Positions 9,465-17,777 of a stretch of DNA of 36,696 nt are shown here, piece after piece. The stretch lies in contig CAIOHY010000531.1 of the NCBI GenBank assembly GCA_903858205.1, positions 1 through 36,696 of the forward strand, read 5' to 3'. The DNA is from an uncultured Cellvibrio sp. Its GTDB lineage: Bacteria; Pseudomonadota; Gammaproteobacteria; Pseudomonadales; Cellvibrionaceae. Position 1 is the first letter of the stretch. Every line of letters starts with the position of its first letter. The position numbers were made by a program, and so were the translations under genes. The notes beneath the pieces were generated by a model, which was given only the letters and a program-made list of their open reading frames with translations, was not told where the DNA came from and did not search any database.

Positions 9465-10130
9465 CTAACCCACAACCACTTGACGAAATGCAAACTCCGC
9501 CCCGTGCCCTTTCAGATAGCCCCTTCCTCCTGCAAATTGTAAATATTGGTCAACCAGTTTATGGATGAGCGGCAAACCCAGCGATTGAAATAATTCCAGA
9601 TTAGCGGGCAGCTCTGGATTCTCAACCGCCAGCTCCCACAGGGCTTCAAATGCAAATAGCTTTGCTTGCAATTCTGCCAAGGTGAATTCTACATGCTGAT
9701 TGCGAACCAAGGGCACACCAAACGTTTGGCGCTGGCGCACCTCTGCAAGCAACTCGGTAAACACATATTCTGCAAAACCCAAATCAACTGCGGCAATCAT
9801 CAACACAGACTGGTTAGATTGGATATGGACAAATTCCTTCGACTTAGCGTTAGCAGCGCAACAAGCCACTGCGATAGCTCGATTGAGTTGCAGAAAGGGT
9901 GTGCGACCAAGCGCACGCAGATGATGATGTAGCTGATCCTTGATTGAAGGCTTAGCAAACTCTGCTATAAATGATTGCAGCACAGCTTTCTCAGGTATCT
10001 CCTTACCTTGCATCCATTGTGGGTGATCCGGCCAGTTACTCTTCAACCAGTGGCGCACATCCAACGTCATTAAATCAACGGATGTATTTATCACGGGGAC
10101 TCCATTATTAATATTTTTCAGTGGCGGCAA
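9465..10130 (-). CDS. short acyl-CoA dehydrogenase-like subunit (C-terminal domain type)
   Basis: 221 aa; EVRQRQTFGVPLVRNQHVEFTLAELQAKLFAFEALWELA (R-x-x-F-G...Q ACAD motif) and LQFAGGRGYLKGHGAEFAFRQ; lacks the middle beta domain and TEPxxGSD. Overlaps the upstream ACAD by 23 bp. Confidence 0.75.
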   Translation of the reverse strand: MPPLKNINNGVPVINTSVDLMTLDVRHWLKSNWPDHPQWMQGKEIPEKAVLQSFIAEFAKPSIKDQLHHHLRALGRTPFLQLNRAIAVACCAANAKSKEFVHIQSNQSVLMIAAVDLGFAEYVFTELLAEVRQRQTFGVPLVRNQHVEFTLAELQAKLFAFEALWELAVENPELPANLELFQSLGLPLIHKLVDQYLQFAGGRGYLKGHGAEFAFRQVVVG

Positions 10131-11238
10131 TACTTTTCAACATCATTTCATCAGAGCCGGTGGAGATGGAAAATAGACGCGCATCGGCAACGCAGGTTTG
10201 TAAACTGTTAACATCGCCCTTTGAATGCTGACGCGCCAGATCAAGAGCAAAAAGCGAAGCGCTTCGCGCAAGACGGGACGAAATGAGTTTACTGCTGGAT
10301 GACAGACTCAGGTATTCGCCATTAGCAAGCCAGTGCTGCATAGCTTTATACGTCAGTGCTCGACTAGCTTGCCATTCCGCAATTAGTGTTTGTAATTGCT
10401 GGTCTGCGGTATAGGTCCACTGTGCAGCGCGCGCGAGACATTGATAAGCAACTTGGTTTGCACGCAAAGACGATAAAATTCGCTCTTGTGCAAATTGCTG
10501 CAATTGATTGATCATTCCCATACCGGGCATCCCCAAACGGCAATCATCCCCTATCCAGAGATCATCAAAAAAAATATCGCTAACCGGGCATTGTGCGTTG
10601 CCAAGTGCAGGCCAGACATTGCCGAGCCTGAGTCCGGGCGTGTCTTTGGGTATCAAAAAATTCACCATGTTGAACGGCGCTCGATAATCAGCCAAGCGCG
10701 CTATTACAAAATGCACATCGGCTAGTGATGCCAATGAAATCATTGTTTTGTGGCCACATATACGCCAGCCGGAGCCATCCCTGGTAGCCGTTGTTGCGAG
10801 GTTAGTTACATCCGATCCAGCACCTGGTTCGCTAACCGCGTGACTTAACAGAATTTCGCCCCGCAGTGCAGGCATTAAGAATCGTTCAATTTGTTCCGGT
10901 GCCCCGTACTGGTCAATAAAGGGCGCCACCATATCTAGATGAATGGTGAGAGCCATACCAATACCACCGGATGGAATTCGCCCCAAACTTTCCGCGAACA
11001 TGGCTTGGGCCGCCAAACCAGCACCGGTACCACCTTTTTCTTTTGCGTAACGCAACCCACTCAACTGCTCGCTGCGGAGCGCGGCGATGAGTTGGTGATA
11101 ATTACATTGAGTAGTTGTTTTAGCTGCAGGCATCAAAAAGCGGTCGAAGGTCTTGTTAATGTGCGCTCGCAGTTGTTCGGCACCCTCAAATTTCCAAAAT
11201 GCCGGAGTGGGATGGTCACCCAATAAAAACTGGTTCAT
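10108..11238 (-). CDS. acyl-CoA dehydrogenase family protein
   Basis: LLSHAVSEPGAGSDVTNLATTATRDGSGWRICGHKTMIS, SISTGSDEMMLKSIAATEKY. Confidence 0.88.
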   Translation of the reverse strand: MNQFLLGDHPTPAFWKFEGAEQLRAHINKTFDRFLMPAAKTTTQCNYHQLIAALRSEQLSGLRYAKEKGGTGAGLAAQAMFAESLGRIPSGGIGMALTIHLDMVAPFIDQYGAPEQIERFLMPALRGEILLSHAVSEPGAGSDVTNLATTATRDGSGWRICGHKTMISLASLADVHFVIARLADYRAPFNMVNFLIPKDTPGLRLGNVWPALGNAQCPVSDIFFDDLWIGDDCRLGMPGMGMINQLQQFAQERILSSLRANQVAYQCLARAAQWTYTADQQLQTLIAEWQASRALTYKAMQHWLANGEYLSLSSSSKLISSRLARSASLFALDLARQHSKGDVNSLQTCVADARLFSISTGSDEMMLKSIAATEKY

Positions 11239-11262
11239 TCGTCACCTCAAAAAATGAGCGGA

Positions 11263-12129
11263 CTAGCCTGACTGCTGCCACTCAAGCGAGACCTGACCCG
11301 TGGCGATATGAGCGACCGATCCCATCATGGTAATGTGAAAAGCGGGTGAAATAGCAATGTGAATATCACCACCAGCTAGATGGACAAGAACCTCTCCATC
11401 GCAATAACCCAGCTTATGCGCAACAGCCGCAGCAGCACAACTGCTGCTACCGGATGCCAAAGTGTAACCGGCGCCTCGCTCCCAAATTTCAACCTGAATT
11501 TCACGGCGATTAAGAACGCGTACAAACTGAACATTGGTGCGATTAGGAAATAGCGGATGTGTTTCTAGAATGGGCCCGAGCGCACGCGCCATTTGCTCAT
11601 CGGGATGATCAGTAAATATCACGCAGTGAGGGTTGCCAATCGTCGCAGCGGAAAACACCAGATCTTGTCCATTTATCACAACAGATTCTTGCAAGACATC
11701 GCGCATCAGCCCGGCTACCGGAATAGCGTGACTGTTAAAACTGACCTGCCCCATCTCCACACGCACTTGCCTACCACATTCCAGTATTTGTGCGTTAACT
11801 TTTCCGCCTTTGGTATGCAAAACAAATTCGTCATCGCCAACAATTTTCTGGTCCCATAGGTAGCGACAAAAAATTCGTATGCCGTTACCACTTTTTTCCG
11901 CTTCACTGCCATCTGGGTTAAAAATCCGAAGGTGCGGAACTCCATAGTCCGCGCTGCCGGAGTCAAGCAGCACACCATCGGAGCCGATACCAAAATTTGT
12001 GTCGCATATCCGCCGAATCAAATCACAGTTTAATTCTTCTACAAAATCAACAGCGCGCATAACTATGTAGCTGTTACCCAATGCATGGTACTTGAAAAAA
12101 TCCATAAGTGATTCCAGCAATCTAATCAA
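11263..12129 (-). CDS. DapF-fold protein (diaminopimelate epimerase-like) lacking both catalytic cysteines
   Basis: FFKYHALGNSYIVM, FGIGSDGVLL, IFNPDGSEAEKSGNGIRIFCRYL, WERGAGYTLASGSSSCAAAAVA; DapF family, but the two Cys positions are Ile (GNGIR-I) and Ser (TLA-S-G). Confidence 0.85.
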   Translation of the reverse strand: MIRLLESLMDFFKYHALGNSYIVMRAVDFVEELNCDLIRRICDTNFGIGSDGVLLDSGSADYGVPHLRIFNPDGSEAEKSGNGIRIFCRYLWDQKIVGDDEFVLHTKGGKVNAQILECGRQVRVEMGQVSFNSHAIPVAGLMRDVLQESVVINGQDLVFSAATIGNPHCVIFTDHPDEQMARALGPILETHPLFPNRTNVQFVRVLNRREIQVEIWERGAGYTLASGSSSCAAAAVAHKLGYCDGEVLVHLAGGDIHIAISPAFHITMMGSVAHIATGQVSLEWQQSG

Positions 12130-12134
12130 AAAAA

Positions 12135-12737
12135 CTAATGTGAGTGGATATTAAGCGACTCATCCACCTCAATCCATAAAGCTACTGAACGCTCCACACC
12201 AATTTGCAATGTTTTTCCTTCACCCATGCGCCAACAATTAACACCCAGTTGACGCAACATTCTTTCACAGGCAATACTGGTAACAGTCACATAATATTTA
12301 ATATTTTTTCTGCGCGCGAACTCATAGAACGACCGAACCATTTGAATGGTAATACCGGACATATAGCCTTTATGACAGCTAGCAGATCCTTTGCGGACAG
12401 CAAAACGACTAATTTCCCACACATCACTTTCCATTGGCGCAGCTTCGCCCTGTAATAATTCAGGAAAGATATCCTTGAGCATATAGCTACCCATGGTAGG
12501 CAGTGCCCGCCAACATCCATCCACGCTGCCCTGTGCATTTTGCACAGCAATATGAAAGGGATCCAGATCATCAAAATTATCTCGCTCGAGACCGTCATGC
12601 GTTTGTATGTCCCACTGCAGACGCTCCAGAAAAATTTCATGACGCAGTTTAAAAATATCGGTGAAAAAACCGGCTGATATCGAACTATTATTTTCCTGTG
12701 CAATCACAATGTTACTCATCCTTTTGCAGCTCCGCAT
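12135..12737 (-). CDS. LuxI-family acyl-homoserine-lactone synthase
   Basis: KLRHEIFLERLQWDIQTHDGLERDNFDDLDPFHIAV...VDGCWRALPTMGSYMLKDIFPELL...VWEISRFAVRKG contains the invariant LuxI residues (R, F, W, E-x-D-x-x-D, R, E-x-x-R). Confidence 0.93.
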   Translation of the reverse strand: MRSCKRMSNIVIAQENNSSISAGFFTDIFKLRHEIFLERLQWDIQTHDGLERDNFDDLDPFHIAVQNAQGSVDGCWRALPTMGSYMLKDIFPELLQGEAAPMESDVWEISRFAVRKGSASCHKGYMSGITIQMVRSFYEFARRKNIKYYVTVTSIACERMLRQLGVNCWRMGEGKTLQIGVERSVALWIEVDESLNIHSH

Positions 12738-12783
12738 CTAACTAATGGAGCCGCCAACTTAATAATCTATTCCTTTAGACATT

Positions 12784-12803
12784 AGCTGTCGCTTCTAACA
12801 GTA
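12784..12803 (-). promoter_or_regulatory. lux-box-like palindrome (minus strand TACTGTTAGAAGCGACAGCT)
   Basis: Perfect CTGT-N8-ACAG dyad starting 47 bp upstream of the luxI-family start. Confidence 0.72.
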
Positions 12804-12860
12804 GCCAATAACACCAAATATAATTGTTTAAAAACAATGAGTTAACTATAATTTCGTGAA

Positions 12861-12880
12861 GACTGTAAGAACTGACAGCT
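12861..12880 (+). promoter_or_regulatory. lux-box-like palindrome GACTGTAAGAACTGACAGCT
   Basis: Perfect CTGT-N8-ACAG dyad in the same divergent region, upstream of the RibD-like ORF. Confidence 0.68.
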
Positions 12881-13000
12881 GGCGATATCGGGCTGATGGT
12901 GGCAAGGTTTTTAAAAGAGCCACCTGTAACATTTTTCACTAGCGCACTGTGAGAATTTCACCAAAATACGTATTCGACTAAGAAATTACAGGTAAGCGTT

Positions 13001-13969
13001 TTGAAACGATCGGAGCTGAACGATAAAACATTTAGTGATGCACTAAGCCTTACATTGAATACATCTCGTAGTTTGGCGCCTCGCGCCGCTATCGGCTGGT
13101 GTTTATTGGATACCGGAAATCAAGTTATAGCTTGCGATGCAACTATGGCTGGCGTGGCATCCACAAAGCTGATTCATTGCCTGCGTCAACATGCTGAACA
13201 ATGCCAGCAAATAGTGCTTACACTGGAACCCATTCAGGGAATCGTGAATGGAGGTGAATTAATTAATGTGTTGGAAAATTCATCGTGCGAAAAAATTAGT
13301 ATCGCTCATCGTATGGAATCGAAATATCTCGATTTGGACTGGTTACGCTGGAAAGAAACTTGGCCAGGAGACTTAAATTATCTCGCGCAATCTTACGTGG
13401 CGGAACAACTTGCGGCCGGCATTGAATCAGTTAAACAACGTCATCGCCCATGGGTAATTGCGGTGTGTGCAGCAGATTGGTTTGGTCGAAGCTTATCGCT
13501 GAAGGATCAATGTGAAGGTTTTGCAATTAAGGAACAACTTAATCATTACGCAAGCCAAAGTCGCGCAATTCTGTTTACTCCTGAACAGCAAGAATTCGTC
13601 AGTAATTTACCAGAAACAAATTCTATTAATGAACCTATAGCTCCATTTGAAATTTATGATTTTCACGCAATTGAATCGCTACTGAACTATTGGGCAAGTG
13701 AATATAGATGCAACTGCGTAATTTATACCAATACTCTTACACTCGGTTATTTGCTCCAGCAAGAACTGGTGGATGAAGTCGTTTATTATTTGGCAGATGC
13801 AGACAACGACAGCCGCTTAGCTGAAGCCGGCTCGATGCACGGGTTGCCGGTAATGAATTTCGCGGGCTGGCAAACTACCTCCTGCTCAAAAGCAGGAGAT
13901 GGTTGCCGCTTAGTGTTAAGGCGCAAATCCAGCCACTCAAATTATCTATCAAATCCTAGGCTTAATTAA
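13001..13969 (+). CDS. degenerate RibD-like protein (deaminase-reductase architecture)
   Basis: APRAAIGWCLLDTGNQVIACDATMAG...IVLTLEPIQGIVNGGELINVLE...HRPWVIAVCAADWFGRSLSLKD...NCVIYTNTLTLGYLLQQELVDEVVYYLAD resembles RibD (PNPxVG, VTLEPC, RPWVxLKxAxSLDG, LVDExxxY) with catalytic motifs eroded. TTG start after AGGTAAG. Confidence 0.65.
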   Translation: MKRSELNDKTFSDALSLTLNTSRSLAPRAAIGWCLLDTGNQVIACDATMAGVASTKLIHCLRQHAEQCQQIVLTLEPIQGIVNGGELINVLENSSCEKISIAHRMESKYLDLDWLRWKETWPGDLNYLAQSYVAEQLAAGIESVKQRHRPWVIAVCAADWFGRSLSLKDQCEGFAIKEQLNHYASQSRAILFTPEQQEFVSNLPETNSINEPIAPFEIYDFHAIESLLNYWASEYRCNCVIYTNTLTLGYLLQQELVDEVVYYLADADNDSRLAEAGSMHGLPVMNFAGWQTTSCSKAGDGCRLVLRRKSSHSNYLSNPRLN

Positions 13970-14695
13970 TCCCGACGACATTGCTTTAGCAACAGCGTGC
14001 TGACGATTGACCGCACCTAATTTTTTAGTGGCGCTGGTTAAGTGAAAAATAACCGTACGCTCGGTAACATCAATAATTTTGGAGATTTCCCAAGTGGTTT
14101 TCCCCTCGCACGCCCAGAATAAGCACTCCACTTCACGGGGAGTAAGATTATCTTTTTTCTTGGGTGCACTATTGATATTAATGCGCATCACAGTGCCAAA
14201 CAATTCAATGCAAAATGCATGGGCGAGGGGCAGCACTTTTTCAAAACGAGCATCTATATCCTCCCCCGAAGCACTTGCAAGACTAAAAATGGCAAAATCG
14301 CCATTGTGGGAGCGAAGAGGAATCGAAATACCATGAATGAGTCCAAACTCTGCAGCTTGCGCTAATATTTGCTCAGCAGCGGGAGTAAGGTAATCGTCGA
14401 GCTCTAACAATTGATCCCAACGAACAGGGGTTACGTTCTCAAAACAATAACGCACAACTGGATCATTGCTTTGGTAGGAAGATTCAAAATAGGTTTTAAT
14501 CCAAGCGTCTGGATAATTGGTGATCGAGGATATCTCGGGTGCACTAAGTGAGGTAGGGCGACACATCCCGAAGAGATAATGCTCGAACCCTACCATCTCA
14601 CTAAATTTATCGCATAAAATTTTCACGTCGTCCAAAGTAGAGATTTGACTTTGATGACCGGAAAAATCCTGCAAGATTTGGAAAGCTTGAACCAT
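13949..14695 (-). CDS. LuxR-family transcriptional regulator with autoinducer-binding domain
   Basis: YPDAWIKTYFESSYQSNDPVV, TPVRWDQL, HGISIPLRSHNGDFAIFSLA (W/Y/D-P/W/G autoinducer pocket residues) and HTH NLTPREVECLFWACEGKTTWEISKIIDVTERTVIFHLTSATKKLGAVNRQHAVAKAM. Confidence 0.93.
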   Translation of the reverse strand: MVQAFQILQDFSGHQSQISTLDDVKILCDKFSEMVGFEHYLFGMCRPTSLSAPEISSITNYPDAWIKTYFESSYQSNDPVVRYCFENVTPVRWDQLLELDDYLTPAAEQILAQAAEFGLIHGISIPLRSHNGDFAIFSLASASGEDIDARFEKVLPLAHAFCIELFGTVMRININSAPKKKDNLTPREVECLFWACEGKTTWEISKIIDVTERTVIFHLTSATKKLGAVNRQHAVAKAMSSGLIKPRI

Positions 14696-15439
14696 ATCAA
14701 AATTCCTTGATAGTTGATTTATGCGCTAGCCGTATGATCCGCCGGTTGAGGCGAAGTTAATTTGTGCAGTCATTAACAGCAGGTGTAAGTCGCATTCCTC
14801 TAAGACTCGATTTCAACTGCCGAACGCAACTTATTTAAATCACAACAGGTGTCGTGCCAGAAAAACGAGTCCCTGATTATCTCGGGCATAACCAAAGAAT
14901 AACACCAGAAGATTAAAAAAGTCAGCGCCAAGGCGTGTATTAATTATTAATTAGTACGTGATGCGCCATTAAAATTGACAAAAAAACAGGGAGAGATATT
15001 TTTTTCGGATTCTTTGTCGGCTAAATAAACCTAACCACTGTATATAGCGCGCTAGTAGTCATTAGCACCCTACTACTTTTACGCAAGCTTTCGTGCCATT
15101 CATCGCGCATAAAATATATGCATTGTGTCGCCATAAACCGTTTACCAATTTTTGGCGTTAATTAATGGTCTGTCGCTGACTATAAAAAAGTAACCGCACT
15201 GGCACGAGCATTTTGCTTAAGACAGCTTTACCATAGAGATCTATGCCGACCAGACCAGGTGAAATTTTCGCTGAATCTTTACTGATTATTGCAAGATAAA
15301 TTGAAGTCTGCTGGTTAATTTACCGGTTAAACATCCGCCATATATGGCAAGCCCTGATATCTACGGCAGCTTTAACGACAAGCAGGTGACATCGCGTATC
15401 CCGCCTCAGACTTACAACAGAATCATTGGACGGAAGGAA

Positions 15440-16057
15440 ATGTACATACCAAAACACTTTGAGGAATCTAACATTGAGGTTTTGCATGAGTTTATTAAAT
15501 GCAATCCATTTGCCGCGTTAATCACAAACACGGAAGACGGCCTTAACGCAGAACATATTCCAGTGTATTTAAATACTGAAAACGCCAATAGGGTACGCGT
15601 TCAAGGGCATATAGCCACGTCGAACTCTCTTTGGAAAAGAAGCTCACCTGCGCAAGAATGCCTACTTATATTTCAAGGCAGCAACGCTTACATCACACCC
15701 AATTGGTTTCCATCTAAAGAAACAGACGGAAGGGTTGTTCCCACATGGAATTATTCTGTTGTTCATGTGAGAGGCAATATAGAATTTATTCATGAACCAG
15801 CATGGAAACTTGAATTACTGAACAAGCTGACAGCTCAACATGAGAATACTTTGAATAACCCCTGGAAAGTTTCAGATGCGCCTCCTGAGTTTATTCAGAA
15901 ATTGTTACCGGCAATTGTAGGCTTTGAAATTGTCGTTAACGACATTGTCGGAAAATTTAAACTCAGCCAAAATCAGACGCAAGACAATAGAACTGGCATC
16001 GCTGAAGGGCTGGAAAAACAGGGTCATGAAATGGCCAGACAGATTTCAAAATCCTAA
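15440..16057 (+). CDS. PaiB-like FMN-binding negative transcriptional regulator
   Basis: MYIPKHFEESNIEVLHEFIKCNPFAALITNTEDGLNAEHIP; VVPTWNYSVVHVRGNIEFIHEPAWKLELLNKLTAQHE. ATG at 15440 with GGAAGGA upstream is preferred over 15344. Confidence 0.88.
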   Translation: MYIPKHFEESNIEVLHEFIKCNPFAALITNTEDGLNAEHIPVYLNTENANRVRVQGHIATSNSLWKRSSPAQECLLIFQGSNAYITPNWFPSKETDGRVVPTWNYSVVHVRGNIEFIHEPAWKLELLNKLTAQHENTLNNPWKVSDAPPEFIQKLLPAIVGFEIVVNDIVGKFKLSQNQTQDNRTGIAEGLEKQGHEMARQISKS

Positions 16058-16151
16058 CGACTACTAATTGCTGCACTCAGGATCGCCGAATCGTTTTTGT
16101 AACCAATTAAACAACCCACCAATTCAAAATCATCACAAGCGGAACAATTTT

Positions 16152-16598
16152 ATGGCAACTCACACAATTAATATTCATCGCGTTATTCGTGCTGAACGTG
16201 AATTACTTTATCGCGCATTTTTGGATGCGGCTGCGTTATCAAAATGGCTTCCCCCCAATGGATTTACCTGCACGGTTGATCATATCGACGCGGTTGTGGG
16301 TGGCACGTTTAGAATGTCATTCACAAATTTTGCGTCCGGCGGTAGTCATTCATTTGGCGGAAAATATCTTGAATTAATTCCATATGAATTAATTCGCTAT
16401 ACAGACGCATTTGATGACCCCAATTTAGCCGGAGAAATACAAGTCACTATTAAACTAAAAAAGGTGTTGTGCGGCACCGAGCTAACTATTGAGCAAGCAG
16501 GCATTCCCGAGGTTATACCGCCAGAAATGTGCTACATGGGGTGGCAAGAGTCATTAATCTTGTTAGCGAAACTGGTAGAAACGGTAGTGGCGGAATAG
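16152..16598 (+). CDS. SRPBCC/AHSA1-family protein
   Basis: IHRVIRAERELLYRAFLDAAALSKWLPPNGFTCTVDHIDAVVGGTFRMSF...GTELTIEQAGIPEVIPPEMCYMGWQESLILLAKLVE. ATG at 16152 preferred. Confidence 0.85.
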   Translation: MATHTINIHRVIRAERELLYRAFLDAAALSKWLPPNGFTCTVDHIDAVVGGTFRMSFTNFASGGSHSFGGKYLELIPYELIRYTDAFDDPNLAGEIQVTIKLKKVLCGTELTIEQAGIPEVIPPEMCYMGWQESLILLAKLVETVVAE

Positions 16599-16812
16599 AA
16601 GTAACCGCAGTGGTTATTTCCGCACTACCGCATAACATTTGCAGGGGCACGGATTGCCCTAATCGGCAGTTGATACGCGCATGTGCGCTGAAATTTACAA
16701 AAAAAGTGATAGGCAGTGAATCCAAAGTAAAACCTGGCTGTGTCTAAGGTTGGTCGTAGCGTTACAAGTTATGAATTGAATCAGTAATTTAGCCAGCCAA
16801 ATTGGACAATAT

Positions 16813-17619
16813 ATGTCGTTAAAATTATTTCTTACAGCTATCACTTTATTATTTGCCTCGTTAGCATTTTCTGAGCCTAGCGCATCCAACACGCCTAATC
16901 ATGCAGGCAATGCAAAGAAAATTCTTATTATTGCTTCAAACGTGACCGACATGGGTGATCCAGAAAAACACGAGGCAAGGAATGATCTCTGGGAGTACGC
17001 ACCGCCATACCATGTATTTGTTTCGCATGGTTACGAGGTGGACTTTGCTTCTCCGCTGGGTGGTGCCGTGCCGTTTGCGCGGGAGCCATTGGGGATTAGC
17101 AGCTATACCATCAAATATGAGGGGTTCTTGAGTAAAGCCAACAACTCCTTGGCGCCTAAGCAGTTGAACCCAAGCGAGTACTCAGCAGTGTTCATCGGCG
17201 GGGGTTACGGAAATATTTTTGATGTGGCCTCTAATAAAAGTTTGCTCGGAATTATTGCGAAAATTTATGAAAGTGGCGGAGTAATTGGAAGCGTTGGCCA
17301 TGGCGCTGGCGCCTTTGCAAACGCAACGCTTTCCAGTGGTCAGCCTCTTGTAAAGGGTAAGCGTATTGCAGGTTTCCCCAACTCAACAGAAAAAGAAAAG
17401 GACTGGGCAAAACAAGGAAGCCTACTGCCTTTTTTAGTTGAAGAGAGGCTTAAAGAAAAAGGCGCGATTACAGTGAACAAAGACAATATTCCAGACAAGC
17501 ACGATGTCATTATTGATGATCGCATTGTCTCGACGATGTTCCTGCCATCTGCCGCATTGGTAGCTAAAGAAATGCTTATCGTGCTCGAGAAAAGCGGAGA
17601 GCCTAATAAATCCAAATAG
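16813..17619 (+). CDS. secreted DJ-1/PfpI-superfamily protein lacking the nucleophile Cys
   Basis: N-terminal signal peptide; GYEVDFASPLGG, YSAVFIGGGYGNIFD, GGVIGSVGHGAGAFANA (usually CHGPAA), DDRIVST. Confidence 0.8.
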   Translation: MSLKLFLTAITLLFASLAFSEPSASNTPNHAGNAKKILIIASNVTDMGDPEKHEARNDLWEYAPPYHVFVSHGYEVDFASPLGGAVPFAREPLGISSYTIKYEGFLSKANNSLAPKQLNPSEYSAVFIGGGYGNIFDVASNKSLLGIIAKIYESGGVIGSVGHGAGAFANATLSSGQPLVKGKRIAGFPNSTEKEKDWAKQGSLLPFLVEERLKEKGAITVNKDNIPDKHDVIIDDRIVSTMFLPSAALVAKEMLIVLEKSGEPNKSK

Positions 17620-17777
17620 GCTACGAAAAAGATTAACAAGCGACTGCGGTAGGAATCGGATCAAATCACCTGATCTACCTAGACTCCTGACAGCAGCGAG
17701 TCTCACGGCGGCTTGCTTCGCGAAGCGCGCCCTACTTCACAGGAATGCACAGCACTTGGTGCCGAGCATTAGTTTTG

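Noticed and set aside
16371-16395. Direct repeat GAATTAATTC...GAATTAATTC
   Set aside because: Falls inside the SRPBCC coding sequence (ELIPYELI) and is explained by codon usage.
17715-17726. Palindrome GCTTCGCGAAGC downstream of the DJ-1-like gene
   Set aside because: Short, single, no T-tract; could be REP-like but not supportable from one copy.
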